Origin: Candidatus Pelagibacter sp. TMED153
GTDB taxonomy: Bacteria; Pseudomonadota; Alphaproteobacteria; Pelagibacterales; Pelagibacteraceae
Assembly (NCBI GenBank): GCA_002169935.2
Contig: NHHC02000058.1
Coordinates: 1 to 5,829 of the forward strand
DNA length: 5,829 bases
Reading direction: 5' to 3'
Made by a program: the position numbers and the translations under genes. Positions 1 to 5,829 of this stretch are shown here, in pieces. A model generated the notes under the pieces. That model saw nothing but the letters and a program-made list of their open reading frames with translations. It was not told the origin of the DNA and searched no databases. The first letter of the stretch is position 1. Every line of letters starts with the position of its first letter.

Positions 1-765
1 ATGGACAAAAATTTTGAAAATGGATGTGTTCTGATTGTTGGAGGCAGTGGTGGCATTGGCTCATTATGTGCAAAAGAGTTTGCTAGCTCAGGTGCTAGGG
101 TTGCTATTACATATCATAAAAATGAACAAGCTGCTATTGATTTAGCTAATGATATAAATGCTGATGTAAAGATATACCAATTAGATAACAGCGATTCAAA
201 ATCTGTAGAGCAGACCTTTACAAAAGTAAAAGAAGATCATGGTTCTATTAACACACTTGTTAATGCAGCTGGATTTGATATACCACAAAAGTTTATTGGT
301 GAAATTGATATTGATTTATGGAAAGAAGTAATAGATGCTGACATAAATGGTTTTTTTAACCTAATAAAATCTGGATTACCTCATCTTCGTAAATCGAAGG
401 GCTCTATTGTTTTTATAAGTTCTGCAGGATTATTTAAATATCCTCCTGGAGATATTCTTTCGGTTGCTCCAAAAGCCACCATAGAACATGTATTAAAAGG
501 TATTGCTAAAGAAGAGGGTGCAAACGGAGTAAGAGCAAATTCTATTGCACTGGGAATTATTGAAACAGGAATATTTCATAGATTGCTAGAAGAAGAAAAT
601 ACCTTTTTTGATGATGCTTGGCACGAAGCAGTGATGAATACACTTGCTATTAAAAGATTTGGTCTTCCTGAAGAGGTTGCTGACACCGCGGTATTTTTAG
701 CCTCAAGCAAAGGTGGTTACATTACGGGCCACTGTATCCCAGTAGATGGTGGTTACCATCTATAA
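1..765 (+). CDS. Short-chain dehydrogenase/reductase (SDR) with substituted catalytic residues
   Basis: A 254-residue classical-length SDR, expected to be a soluble cytoplasmic NAD(P)(H)-dependent oxidoreductase with a Rossmann fold. Seen: the glycine-rich cofactor motif GGSGGIG at residues 14-20 (Val13 replaces the usual Thr), the NAAG motif at 88-91, and the C-terminal VDGG segment at 248-251. The end of beta-2 (ITYHKN, 36-41) has Lys and no Asp, which suggests NADP(H). Odd: with the family spacing Asn-27-Ser-13-Tyr-4-Lys, the tetrad positions read Asp114, Ser141, Ser154, Lys158, so the catalytic Tyr and Asn are missing. It may be an inactive or mechanistically altered SDR; the substrate is unknown. 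The rest of the fold is intact, with no frameshift or stop, so it is not an obvious pseudogene. The ATG is the first base of the window, so its ribosome binding site and any upstream partner cannot be seen. It ends 3 bp from the convergent oxygenase gene. Confidence 0.92.
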   Translation: MDKNFENGCVLIVGGSGGIGSLCAKEFASSGARVAITYHKNEQAAIDLANDINADVKIYQLDNSDSKSVEQTFTKVKEDHGSINTLVNAAGFDIPQKFIGEIDIDLWKEVIDADINGFFNLIKSGLPHLRKSKGSIVFISSAGLFKYPPGDILSVAPKATIEHVLKGIAKEEGANGVRANSIALGIIETGIFHRLLEEENTFFDDAWHEAVMNTLAIKRFGLPEEVADTAVFLASSKGGYITGHCIPVDGGYHL

Positions 766-768
766 GAT

Positions 769-1977
769 TTAAACAAAATAATCTGTATTTTCTACGCCTA
801 GCTGCATGGCCCCATAGTTTCTTGAAAAACTTACAGGGTTATTAGCAACATGTGCTCTCGATGTATGAACATCTAAAAATATTTTTTGAATATCACTGCC
901 GGCAAATACTGCACCACCGCCTGCGTTTGAAAATAATGTATCAACTACTTCAAGACACTTTTCTATCACTAAAGAAGCATCATATCTAAATTTTACCCTA
1001 TCAATCATAGGGATGCCGCCTTGATTCCCAGCCTGATCAACCATGACATCATAATTTCTAAACATCACTGTTTCTATAGCATCAAGTTTTGCAGATGCCT
1101 CAGCAACAATTGATTGAGTGTGAGTGTCACCAGCCAGTTTTGCAGGATCACTGGAGGCTTTATTATTCGCCCCATCAATAAATAGCTCTAACATTTTCTT
1201 TGTAGCGCCAATCGCTGGAGTAGATACAGCTCTAACAAATAATTGTCCCCAAGGTATTTTGTACAAATCATTTTTGTTTACTGAATATCCTGGATTAGTA
1301 AGATTAAAGCCGTCAGACTGTTTGTGGGTACGATACTCTGGCACGAAAACGTCATTGACATGAATATCTTGACTACCAGTTGCCTTTAAACCCATTGAGT
1401 ACCATGTATCTTTGATTTCGTAATCACTTTTTGGAATTAAAAAAGTTCTATATTCTGGGGTGCCTCCCTCAGGTGGAAATATTAATCCACCAAGCAATGC
1501 CCAATCACAATGTTCAGAGCCGCTGGACCATTGCCAATGACCTGAGAATTTAAACCCTCCCTCAACAGGAGTGACCTGACCCATGGGAGCATAAGAAGAT
1601 GAAACAAGCGTGTTATCGTCCTCGCCCCAAACCTCTTTTTGAGCCTTATCATCATAAAGAGCAAGTTGAAAAGGATGGATGCCAACAACACCTAAGACCC
1701 ATGCAGTAGACATGCAGCCCTGTGCAATTCTTAATTGGACTTCTGAAAAAGTGTGCGGATCTAATTCATGCCCACCATATTGCTTAGGTTGTAAAATTTT
1801 AAAAAATCCAGCATCTTTCATGTCTTGAATAGTTTCCTTTGGAATTCTTCGATCAGTGTTTGCAGATTCGGATCTTTTCTTGAGAACAGGAATAAGATCT
1901 TCAGCCTTTTTGATCATTTCGTTGTGTAGGTCAAGATTTGTTCTTTCTTTAATACTTACTGCTGTTGCTAATGCCAT
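769..1977 (-). CDS. Flavin-dependent monooxygenase, oxygenase component (HsaA/TesA2-like, acyl-CoA dehydrogenase fold)
   Basis: A 402-residue protein of the group D flavin monooxygenases, which use reduced flavin supplied by a separate reductase to hydroxylate phenolic rings. Family members include HsaA/TesA2, which hydroxylates the A-ring of a 9,10-seco-steroid, and the p-hydroxyphenylacetate 3-hydroxylase C2 component. Seen: an N-terminal helical acyl-CoA-dehydrogenase-like domain (about 15-120, with FFKILQPKQYGG at 58-69 and STAWVLGVVGIH at 90-101), a middle beta domain (SSSYAPMG at 126-133, WQWSSGSEHCDWALLGG at 148-164, MGLKATGSQ at 195-203), and a C-terminal type-2 helical domain (about 240-395). 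The length is close to that of HsaA. No acyl-CoA substrate is implied despite the fold. The ATG start is supported by a strong Shine-Dalgarno sequence. The flavin reductase and ring-cleavage dioxygenase that usually accompany HsaA are not in this window. A steroid substrate is plausible but unproven; other phenolics are possible. Probably transcribed alone from the divergent intergenic region. Confidence 0.88.
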   Translation of the reverse strand: MALATAVSIKERTNLDLHNEMIKKAEDLIPVLKKRSESANTDRRIPKETIQDMKDAGFFKILQPKQYGGHELDPHTFSEVQLRIAQGCMSTAWVLGVVGIHPFQLALYDDKAQKEVWGEDDNTLVSSSYAPMGQVTPVEGGFKFSGHWQWSSGSEHCDWALLGGLIFPPEGGTPEYRTFLIPKSDYEIKDTWYSMGLKATGSQDIHVNDVFVPEYRTHKQSDGFNLTNPGYSVNKNDLYKIPWGQLFVRAVSTPAIGATKKMLELFIDGANNKASSDPAKLAGDTHTQSIVAEASAKLDAIETVMFRNYDVMVDQAGNQGGIPMIDRVKFRYDASLVIEKCLEVVDTLFSNAGGGAVFAGSDIQKIFLDVHTSRAHVANNPVSFSRNYGAMQLGVENTDYFV

Positions 1978-1981
1978 TTTT

Positions 1982-1987
1982 CACCTC
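1982..1987 (-). promoter_or_regulatory. Strong Shine-Dalgarno site of the flavin oxygenase gene
   Basis: Read on the minus strand this is GAGGTG, preceded by AGA and A-rich sequence and followed by AAAA before the ATG at 1977. It is a close match to the anti-Shine-Dalgarno complement at a suitable spacing (4 nt from the hexamer). It fixes the start of the oxygenase gene. No other gene in this window has a comparable site, so this gene may be translated more strongly than its neighbours. Confidence 0.8.
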
Positions 1988-2069
1988 TTTTTTGTTCCGA
2001 TTGTAATGATTCCATTAATACTTTATTGATTCAACATAATAATTCATATTTTTTATTATTATTTTTACG

Positions 2070-2090
2070 ATTAATATTATAATTATTAAT
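2070..2090 (+). promoter_or_regulatory. Inverted repeat framing a TATAAT box (candidate promoter/operator)
   Basis: ATTAATA (2070-2076) and TATTAAT (2084-2090) are exact 7-bp inverted arms around a 7-nt centre that contains a perfect -10 hexamer, TATAAT, at 2078-2083. A transcript from it would start near 2090, upstream of both possible starts of the esterase operon. A dimeric repressor bound here would cover the -10 box. The -35 position (ATTATT at 2055-2060) is poor, and short AT-only palindromes arise easily by chance in this composition, so this is a candidate only. Confidence 0.3.
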
Positions 2091-2149
2091 TTTTATGAGC
2101 ATATTTGAGTTCAATATTGCGCATTCGGAAATTTTTTACCATATGCATC

Positions 2150-2155
2150 TATAAT
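2150..2155 (+). promoter_or_regulatory. Candidate -10 box immediately upstream of the esterase ATG
   Basis: A perfect TATAAT ends 6 nt before the ATG at 2162. If used, transcription would begin at or next to that ATG and give a leaderless or nearly leaderless mRNA, which would fit the absence of a Shine-Dalgarno sequence there. No recognisable -35 element or extended -10 TGn is present, so it may be chance in AT-rich DNA. Confidence 0.22.
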
Positions 2156-2161
2156 TGTTCG

Positions 2162-3658
2162 ATGTCATATATAAGTATTCACTGTAGTGCAGGAAAATTT
2201 ACTGGCATTAATGATGATGACATAAATTTTTTTTATGGCATCCCTTTCGCAAAACCTTTAAACAAAAAAACACAGTGGAAGGCACCTGAAAAAATTGATT
2301 CTGAAATATCTTTTGATGCTACTAAAAAAGGGTTTAGTGCACCTCAAACAATTTATCGAGATTCTTTTTTAACTGATCCAAACATGCCAGATGAATCAGT
2401 GGATTGTTTGTCGCTAAACATTGCCTCGCAAAATACAAATGGCAATATGCCAGTGATGATTTGGATTCATGGAGGAGCATATATTACCGGCTCATCTAAT
2501 TCAGTTATCTACGATCTTGATTCTCTTCCTCGTCATGAAATTGTATTAGTTACAATTAACTATCGCTTAGGACCATTCGGATTCTTAAAGCTAGATGAAG
2601 TCTCAAATGGTGAAATTAAATCTACAGGTAATGAGGGTTTAATGGATCAAAAGTTAGCAATAGAGTGGGTAAAAGAAAACATTGCTGAGTTTGGAGGAGA
2701 TCCTGAAAACATCACTATTTTTGGAGAATCTGCTGGAGCTTGGAGTGTTGCATTGCAATCTGCAATAAGCTCAAAAGGCAATTTATTTTCAAAAGCTATC
2801 TGTCAAAGCGGAGGAATGAATGCATATTTTGATAAAGAGAGGGGAAATCAATGGGGTGAGTTATTCCTTAAAACCGCAAATGATAATGGAATAAAAATTA
2901 ATGATTTGTTATTACTTGATCACAAGCACATAACCTCAATTGCATCCGCTATAAAACATACGATGATTGCAAGTGGAAAGTGGCTTTCACCAGAAATAGG
3001 ATTTGCGCCAATTGCAGATGGTAATTTCTTACCTTTAAATCCTATAAAAAATTTTCAAGATTCACCAATCAAATTAATAGTTGGAACAACTGCAGATGAA
3101 TACAGGCTTTGGTCAGAATTTGAACCATATTATCTAAATTTAAATAAAGATAGTTTTTATAAAAGGTTAAATAAATTATTCATAACAGAGGCTGTTGATA
3201 AAATCGCTGATAATTATTTACCCAAAGGTGCATCAGATGATCAATATAAGCATGCGCTATCAAATATTATGACTGATTGGACATTTGGAATTCATGCATT
3301 GGAGTTATTAGAGCAACATAAAGATAATGCTTATGGATATTTTTTTAATGAGTCTAGTCCAGTCCTAGATGGTAAATTGGGCGCATATCATGCAAGCGAG
3401 CTTCCATATGTCTTCGGTTCAGCATCTAAAAAAATTCTTCAAGATTTTTGCTCAAAAGAAGCTCAAAAAATTTCAAATTTTTTTCAAGTTTCTTGGACTC
3501 AGTTTGCAAAAACTGGCTCTCCTTCCTCAGATTTAATAAATTGGGATGCTTATGGCGTTAATCAATCGATTGCGTTTATAAATTCTGCCCCGAAAATTAA
3601 ACCCATGCCCAACAAAGATAGGATAAAATTGCTGAATGAATCACAGAATAATTTCTAA
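2162..3658 (+). CDS. Type B carboxylesterase, probably cytoplasmic
   Basis: An alpha/beta-hydrolase of the carboxylesterase/lipase type B family (the para-nitrobenzyl esterase group), hydrolysing carboxylic esters. Numbered from the ATG at 2162 (498 residues): the N-terminal family signature FYGIPFA (24-30), the oxyanion-hole motif HGGA (103-106), the nucleophile elbow GESAG with Ser190, the acid Glu313 in TTADEY, and His410 in AYHASELPYVFG. The triad is complete and the length is normal for bacterial members. The frame also stays open to a TTG at 2105, which would add 19 residues. I prefer 2162 because it is an ATG and puts the first beta strand (SIHCSAGKFTG) at the usual distance; the 19-residue extension is not a convincing signal peptide. 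Cys82, in the DCLSL segment, has no partner at the usual disulfide position, which also fits a cytoplasmic enzyme. It is the first gene of an overlapping cluster; its last 23 nt overlap the next gene. The natural ester is unknown. Confidence 0.88.
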   Translation: MSYISIHCSAGKFTGINDDDINFFYGIPFAKPLNKKTQWKAPEKIDSEISFDATKKGFSAPQTIYRDSFLTDPNMPDESVDCLSLNIASQNTNGNMPVMIWIHGGAYITGSSNSVIYDLDSLPRHEIVLVTINYRLGPFGFLKLDEVSNGEIKSTGNEGLMDQKLAIEWVKENIAEFGGDPENITIFGESAGAWSVALQSAISSKGNLFSKAICQSGGMNAYFDKERGNQWGELFLKTANDNGIKINDLLLLDHKHITSIASAIKHTMIASGKWLSPEIGFAPIADGNFLPLNPIKNFQDSPIKLIVGTTADEYRLWSEFEPYYLNLNKDSFYKRLNKLFITEAVDKIADNYLPKGASDDQYKHALSNIMTDWTFGIHALELLEQHKDNAYGYFFNESSPVLDGKLGAYHASELPYVFGSASKKILQDFCSKEAQKISNFFQVSWTQFAKTGSPSSDLINWDAYGVNQSIAFINSAPKIKPMPNKDRIKLLNESQNNF

Positions 3659-5480
3659 GAATTTTTTAATAACCTTATTATGCCTATTTGCTTTAGGATC
3701 CTGCATGAACCCTATTCAACAAGGAAATTTGTTAACAATTACTACTTCATCTGGAGTATCTCAGGGAACGTTAAATAAAAATGTTGTTACTTGGGAGGAC
3801 ATTCCTTACGCCATTCCTCCTGAGGGAGATCTTCGTTGGAAGGCTCCTAGAGCTTTGATATCTCCTGAATCAAATATTCAACCTCAAGATGGCAATGGAT
3901 GCCTTCAAGAAGCGAGTATTTATGCAGGAATACAGGGTGAAGGAATAGTAGGGCAAGAAGATTGCTTGTACTTAGATATAAAAGCTCCTGTAAATAATTT
4001 AAATCGAAGGCTTCCGGTAATGTTCTGGATTCATGGTGGTGGCAATACATCTGGAGTAAAAGATTACTATGATTTTTCAGAGCTCATTCGTGAACATCAG
4101 GTTATGGTTGTAACAATTAATTATCGTTTAGGCCCTATGGGTTGGTTTACCCATCCTGGTATACAGGGGCTTCAAAATGGAATTGATAAAGCTTCTAATT
4201 TTGGAACCCTTGATATTATGGAAGCATTAAAATGGGTGCAAACTAATATCCAAAATTTTGGAGGAGACCCAGAGAATATTACAATTTTTGGAGAGTCAGC
4301 TGGGGGAAATAACGTATTGTCTTTACTTGCTTCTCCTATGGGAAATGGACTCTTTCACAAGGCAATCTCTCAATCAGGCTATACAACGAGTTTTACAATT
4401 GAAGAGGCTTTAGGTTTAAATCAAAAAGGCACTGTGGTAAATCAATTAGGTTCTGACCCAGTACTCTCAAGTTTTGACTCTTCTGGATATGGACGTATAA
4501 AAAATCTGTTTAAGGAAGATCCCCAGAAATATGCAGAAGAATATCAGCATTATTTGAGATCCATTGATGGAAAAGCTCTTTTAGAGACCTATGAGAAACT
4601 TTCAAAAGATACCTATGATCGATTGCCGCTACTAACAAGAGATGGAATAGTAACTCATATTAATGGAGTAAGTGCCGGGCTTGTTTCTTCTAGAGAAAAA
4701 AACAATATTCCAGTTATTGCTGGATCAAATAAGGATGAGCTCTCACTTTGGTTGGGATCAAATAGATATTTTGTAAATGCATCTTATCCATTCACAAAAC
4801 TTATACCTATTCCTAAGATTGAATTTAAAAGAGAGGATTTATACAAACTTTGGGTCAAAACCCGTTCACTGGGGTGGAAGTTAAGGGGCGTTGATGAGCC
4901 ATTAATGGAGTTGGAAAAAGCTGGTTATAATTCTTTATATGCATATAGATTTGATTGGGACGATCAAGTCTCGTCACGCTTTGCAGATTTTCCTAATTTA
5001 ATAGGAGCAGCCCATGGGTTTGAGATTTCTTTTATTACTGGTGACTTTAAATTTGGTCCAATTGGACGATTCGTTTATCCCAAGGGAGAATTAAGAGATC
5101 AAATGAAAGAAACCATGATGCAGGCTTGGACATCATTTGCAAAAACTGGCATTCCAAACACTGGTAAAAGTCAGGAATGGAAAAAATTTAACTCCAAGGA
5201 TAGATTTTTCATGAAGTTAGATTCTGATAAACATTTATTCATAGATAAAGAGATATTGTCTCTCGAATTTATCACCGAAAATGTTCGACTTTCGTCAGTG
5301 GGCACACTATTAGAAAAATGTTTATTAGTTCAAGAAACGTTTTTTAATATTGGGGATTACCTTGAGAAAGAATTTACGAAATGGAATCAAGGTGCTTGCA
5401 AACAATTCGATATGGATTTCGAACGAAAAAAAATAGAAACTGATTTAATTCAAGAATACGGTTCAGCAACTGTTTACTAA
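3636..5480 (+). CDS. Type B carboxylesterase lipoprotein with C-terminal extension
   Basis: A 614-residue carboxylesterase/lipase type B protein predicted to be exported and lipid-anchored. Seen: a basic start (NHRIISK), a hydrophobic stretch at 10-20, and the lipobox LGSC with Cys23. Met at +2 gives no inner-membrane retention signal, so the outer membrane is likely. The enzyme domain has IPYAIPP (56-62), HGGG (133-136), GESAG with Ser221, Glu368 in KDELSLW and His460 in AAHGFEISF. Cys89 and Cys110 (EDCLYLDI) match the conserved N-terminal disulfide of secreted type B esterases. Residues from about 541 to 614 extend beyond the usual end of the fold, look helical and charged, and carry Cys562 and Cys588. 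The ATG lies inside the preceding esterase gene (23-nt overlap, different frame), with only a weak AGGA at 3620-3623, 12 nt upstream, so translational coupling is likely. Likely role: first-step hydrolysis of an external ester substrate; the substrate is not known. Confidence 0.9.
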   Translation: MNHRIISKNFLITLLCLFALGSCMNPIQQGNLLTITTSSGVSQGTLNKNVVTWEDIPYAIPPEGDLRWKAPRALISPESNIQPQDGNGCLQEASIYAGIQGEGIVGQEDCLYLDIKAPVNNLNRRLPVMFWIHGGGNTSGVKDYYDFSELIREHQVMVVTINYRLGPMGWFTHPGIQGLQNGIDKASNFGTLDIMEALKWVQTNIQNFGGDPENITIFGESAGGNNVLSLLASPMGNGLFHKAISQSGYTTSFTIEEALGLNQKGTVVNQLGSDPVLSSFDSSGYGRIKNLFKEDPQKYAEEYQHYLRSIDGKALLETYEKLSKDTYDRLPLLTRDGIVTHINGVSAGLVSSREKNNIPVIAGSNKDELSLWLGSNRYFVNASYPFTKLIPIPKIEFKREDLYKLWVKTRSLGWKLRGVDEPLMELEKAGYNSLYAYRFDWDDQVSSRFADFPNLIGAAHGFEISFITGDFKFGPIGRFVYPKGELRDQMKETMMQAWTSFAKTGIPNTGKSQEWKKFNSKDRFFMKLDSDKHLFIDKEILSLEFITENVRLSSVGTLLEKCLLVQETFFNIGDYLEKEFTKWNQGACKQFDMDFERKKIETDLIQEYGSATVY

Positions 5481-5829
5481 TGATCCCAATGCAAAAGAAG
5501 ATTCTTTTTTTATTCCTCGTAATAAGCATCTTGTCTGGTTGTGGATCTGATGTTGACCCCGGAATAATTGAAGGATCTCCTCGATCTTCAGAAGCAATTT
5601 ACAAACAAGATTCAAAATTTTTTCAGACCAAAGAAAGCTTGTTAGGAGATGATTCGGGTGATACATCTCAAATTCTTTTTGGAGATTTGCATGTTCATAC
5701 TACATATTCTATTGATGCTTTTACGCTAGAGTTGCCAATGATGGGTCTTCAAGGTGTCCATGATAGTTCTATGGCATGCGATTTTGCCAGGTATTGTGCA
5801 AATCTAGATTTTTTTAGTTTTAATGATCA
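5480..5829 (+). CDS. DUF3604 lipoprotein, N-terminal part (cut by window end)
   Basis: An open frame of 116 codons plus two bases, running off the window. It starts at an ATG that shares its A with the preceding stop codon (TAATG), so it is probably translationally coupled. A second ATG at 5489 is an equally good start, and no clear Shine-Dalgarno sequence helps decide. Seen: Lys-Lys followed by a hydrophobic stretch (residues 8-18) and a textbook lipobox LSGC with Cys21, so a lipoprotein signal peptide; then a low-complexity linker to about residue 63. From 66 comes LFGDLHVHTTYSIDAF, the opening motif of the DUF3604 family. Its HxH (His71, His73) resembles the first metal-binding motif of PHP-type metal-dependent hydrolases. 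The last readable residues, LDFFSFND (109-116), fit the family's following Asp-His motif. The function of DUF3604 proteins is not established; hydrolysis of a phosphate or other ester in the envelope is an inference. Most of the protein lies beyond the window. Confidence 0.85.
   Translation, partial: MIPMQKKILFLFLVISILSGCGSDVDPGIIEGSPRSSEAIYKQDSKFFQTKESLLGDDSGDTSQILFGDLHVHTTYSIDAFTLELPMMGLQGVHDSSMACDFARYCANLDFFSFND

Larger units (their letters stand above)
1978..2161. promoter_or_regulatory. Divergent AT-rich intergenic regulatory region
   Basis: A 184-bp gap separates the minus-strand oxygenase from the plus-strand esterase operon, so it must hold the promoters for both unless the esterase starts at the alternative TTG at 2105. 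It is extremely A/T-rich, particularly 2030-2095. Perfect TATAAT hexamers on the plus strand lie at 2078-2083 and 2150-2155. Neither has a good TTGACA-like -35 at 16-18 bp. On the minus strand, TTGAAT and TACAAT hexamers exist but are about 23 bp apart, too far for a standard sigma-70 promoter, so no minus-strand promoter is called. No small RNA gene or terminator hairpin was recognised. Confidence 0.6.

Noticed and set aside
765..784. Possible hairpin AGATT / AATCT at the convergent junction as a bidirectional terminator
   Set aside because: The stem is only 5 bp, weak, with a 10-nt loop and no following T-run, so it is not a credible terminator.
1124..1363. Plus-strand open frame of 79 codons inside the oxygenase gene
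   Set aside because: It is antisense to a well-supported coding region, has no recognisable motif or ribosome binding site, and is explained as a shadow frame.
1482..1691. Minus-strand open frame of 69 codons within the oxygenase gene
   Set aside because: It overlaps the real gene in another frame on the same strand and encodes no recognisable protein.
2095..2154. A 19-codon ATG frame upstream of the esterase as a gene
   Set aside because: It is too short and featureless to call as a coding gene; it is kept only as a possible leader in the start-site finding.
2105..2161. N-terminal signal peptide on the first esterase from the TTG start
   Set aside because: The 19-residue stretch has basic residues but only a short, interrupted hydrophobic segment, and neither a signal peptidase site nor a lipobox. 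The ATG at 2162 gives a normal family N-terminus.
3847..4050. Minus-strand open frame of 67 codons
   Set aside because: It lies antisense to the conserved N-terminal part of the lipoprotein esterase, with no supporting features.
5463..5666. Minus-strand open frame of 67 codons across the esterase/DUF3604 junction
   Set aside because: The plus strand here encodes a clear lipoprotein signal peptide and linker leading into a DUF3604 motif, so the minus frame is a shadow.

Overview
The window is AT-rich, protein-dense DNA that looks like a chromosomal accessory (catabolic) segment of a Gram-negative bacterium. Two successive lipoprotein signal peptides, A/T-ending codons, a steroid/aromatic-type oxygenase, type B carboxylesterases and a DUF3604 protein together fit a streamlined marine gammaproteobacterium such as the SAR86 clade. 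That placement is inference from composition and gene content; no phylogenetic marker is present.

Layout: (1) positions 1-765, plus strand, a short-chain dehydrogenase/reductase (SDR) whose catalytic Tyr and Asn positions carry Ser and Asp. (2) 769-1977, minus strand, the oxygenase component of a two-component flavin monooxygenase in the acyl-CoA-dehydrogenase fold, most like HsaA/TesA2 of steroid degradation; it converges on the SDR with only 3 bp between stop codons. (3) 1978-2161, a very AT-rich divergent intergenic region with a strong ribosome binding site for the oxygenase and candidate plus-strand -10 boxes. (4) 2162-3658, plus strand, a type B carboxylesterase without a convincing signal peptide, probably cytoplasmic. 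(5) 3636-5480, plus strand, a second, anciently diverged type B carboxylesterase that is a predicted lipoprotein with a C-terminal extension. (6) 5480 to the window end, plus strand, the N-terminus of a DUF3604 lipoprotein with an HxH metal-site motif, cut by the window edge.

The three right-hand genes overlap head to tail (23 nt, then 1 nt) and almost certainly form one operon. They pair an envelope-anchored esterase with a cytoplasmic esterase and an envelope-anchored probable metal-dependent hydrolase. With the divergent flavin oxygenase and the SDR, the locus looks suited to taking up and breaking down an esterified cyclic or aromatic compound (steroid-, terpenoid- or lignin-like), but the substrate cannot be read from the sequence. 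No RNA genes, mobile elements, CRISPR arrays or clear terminators were seen.
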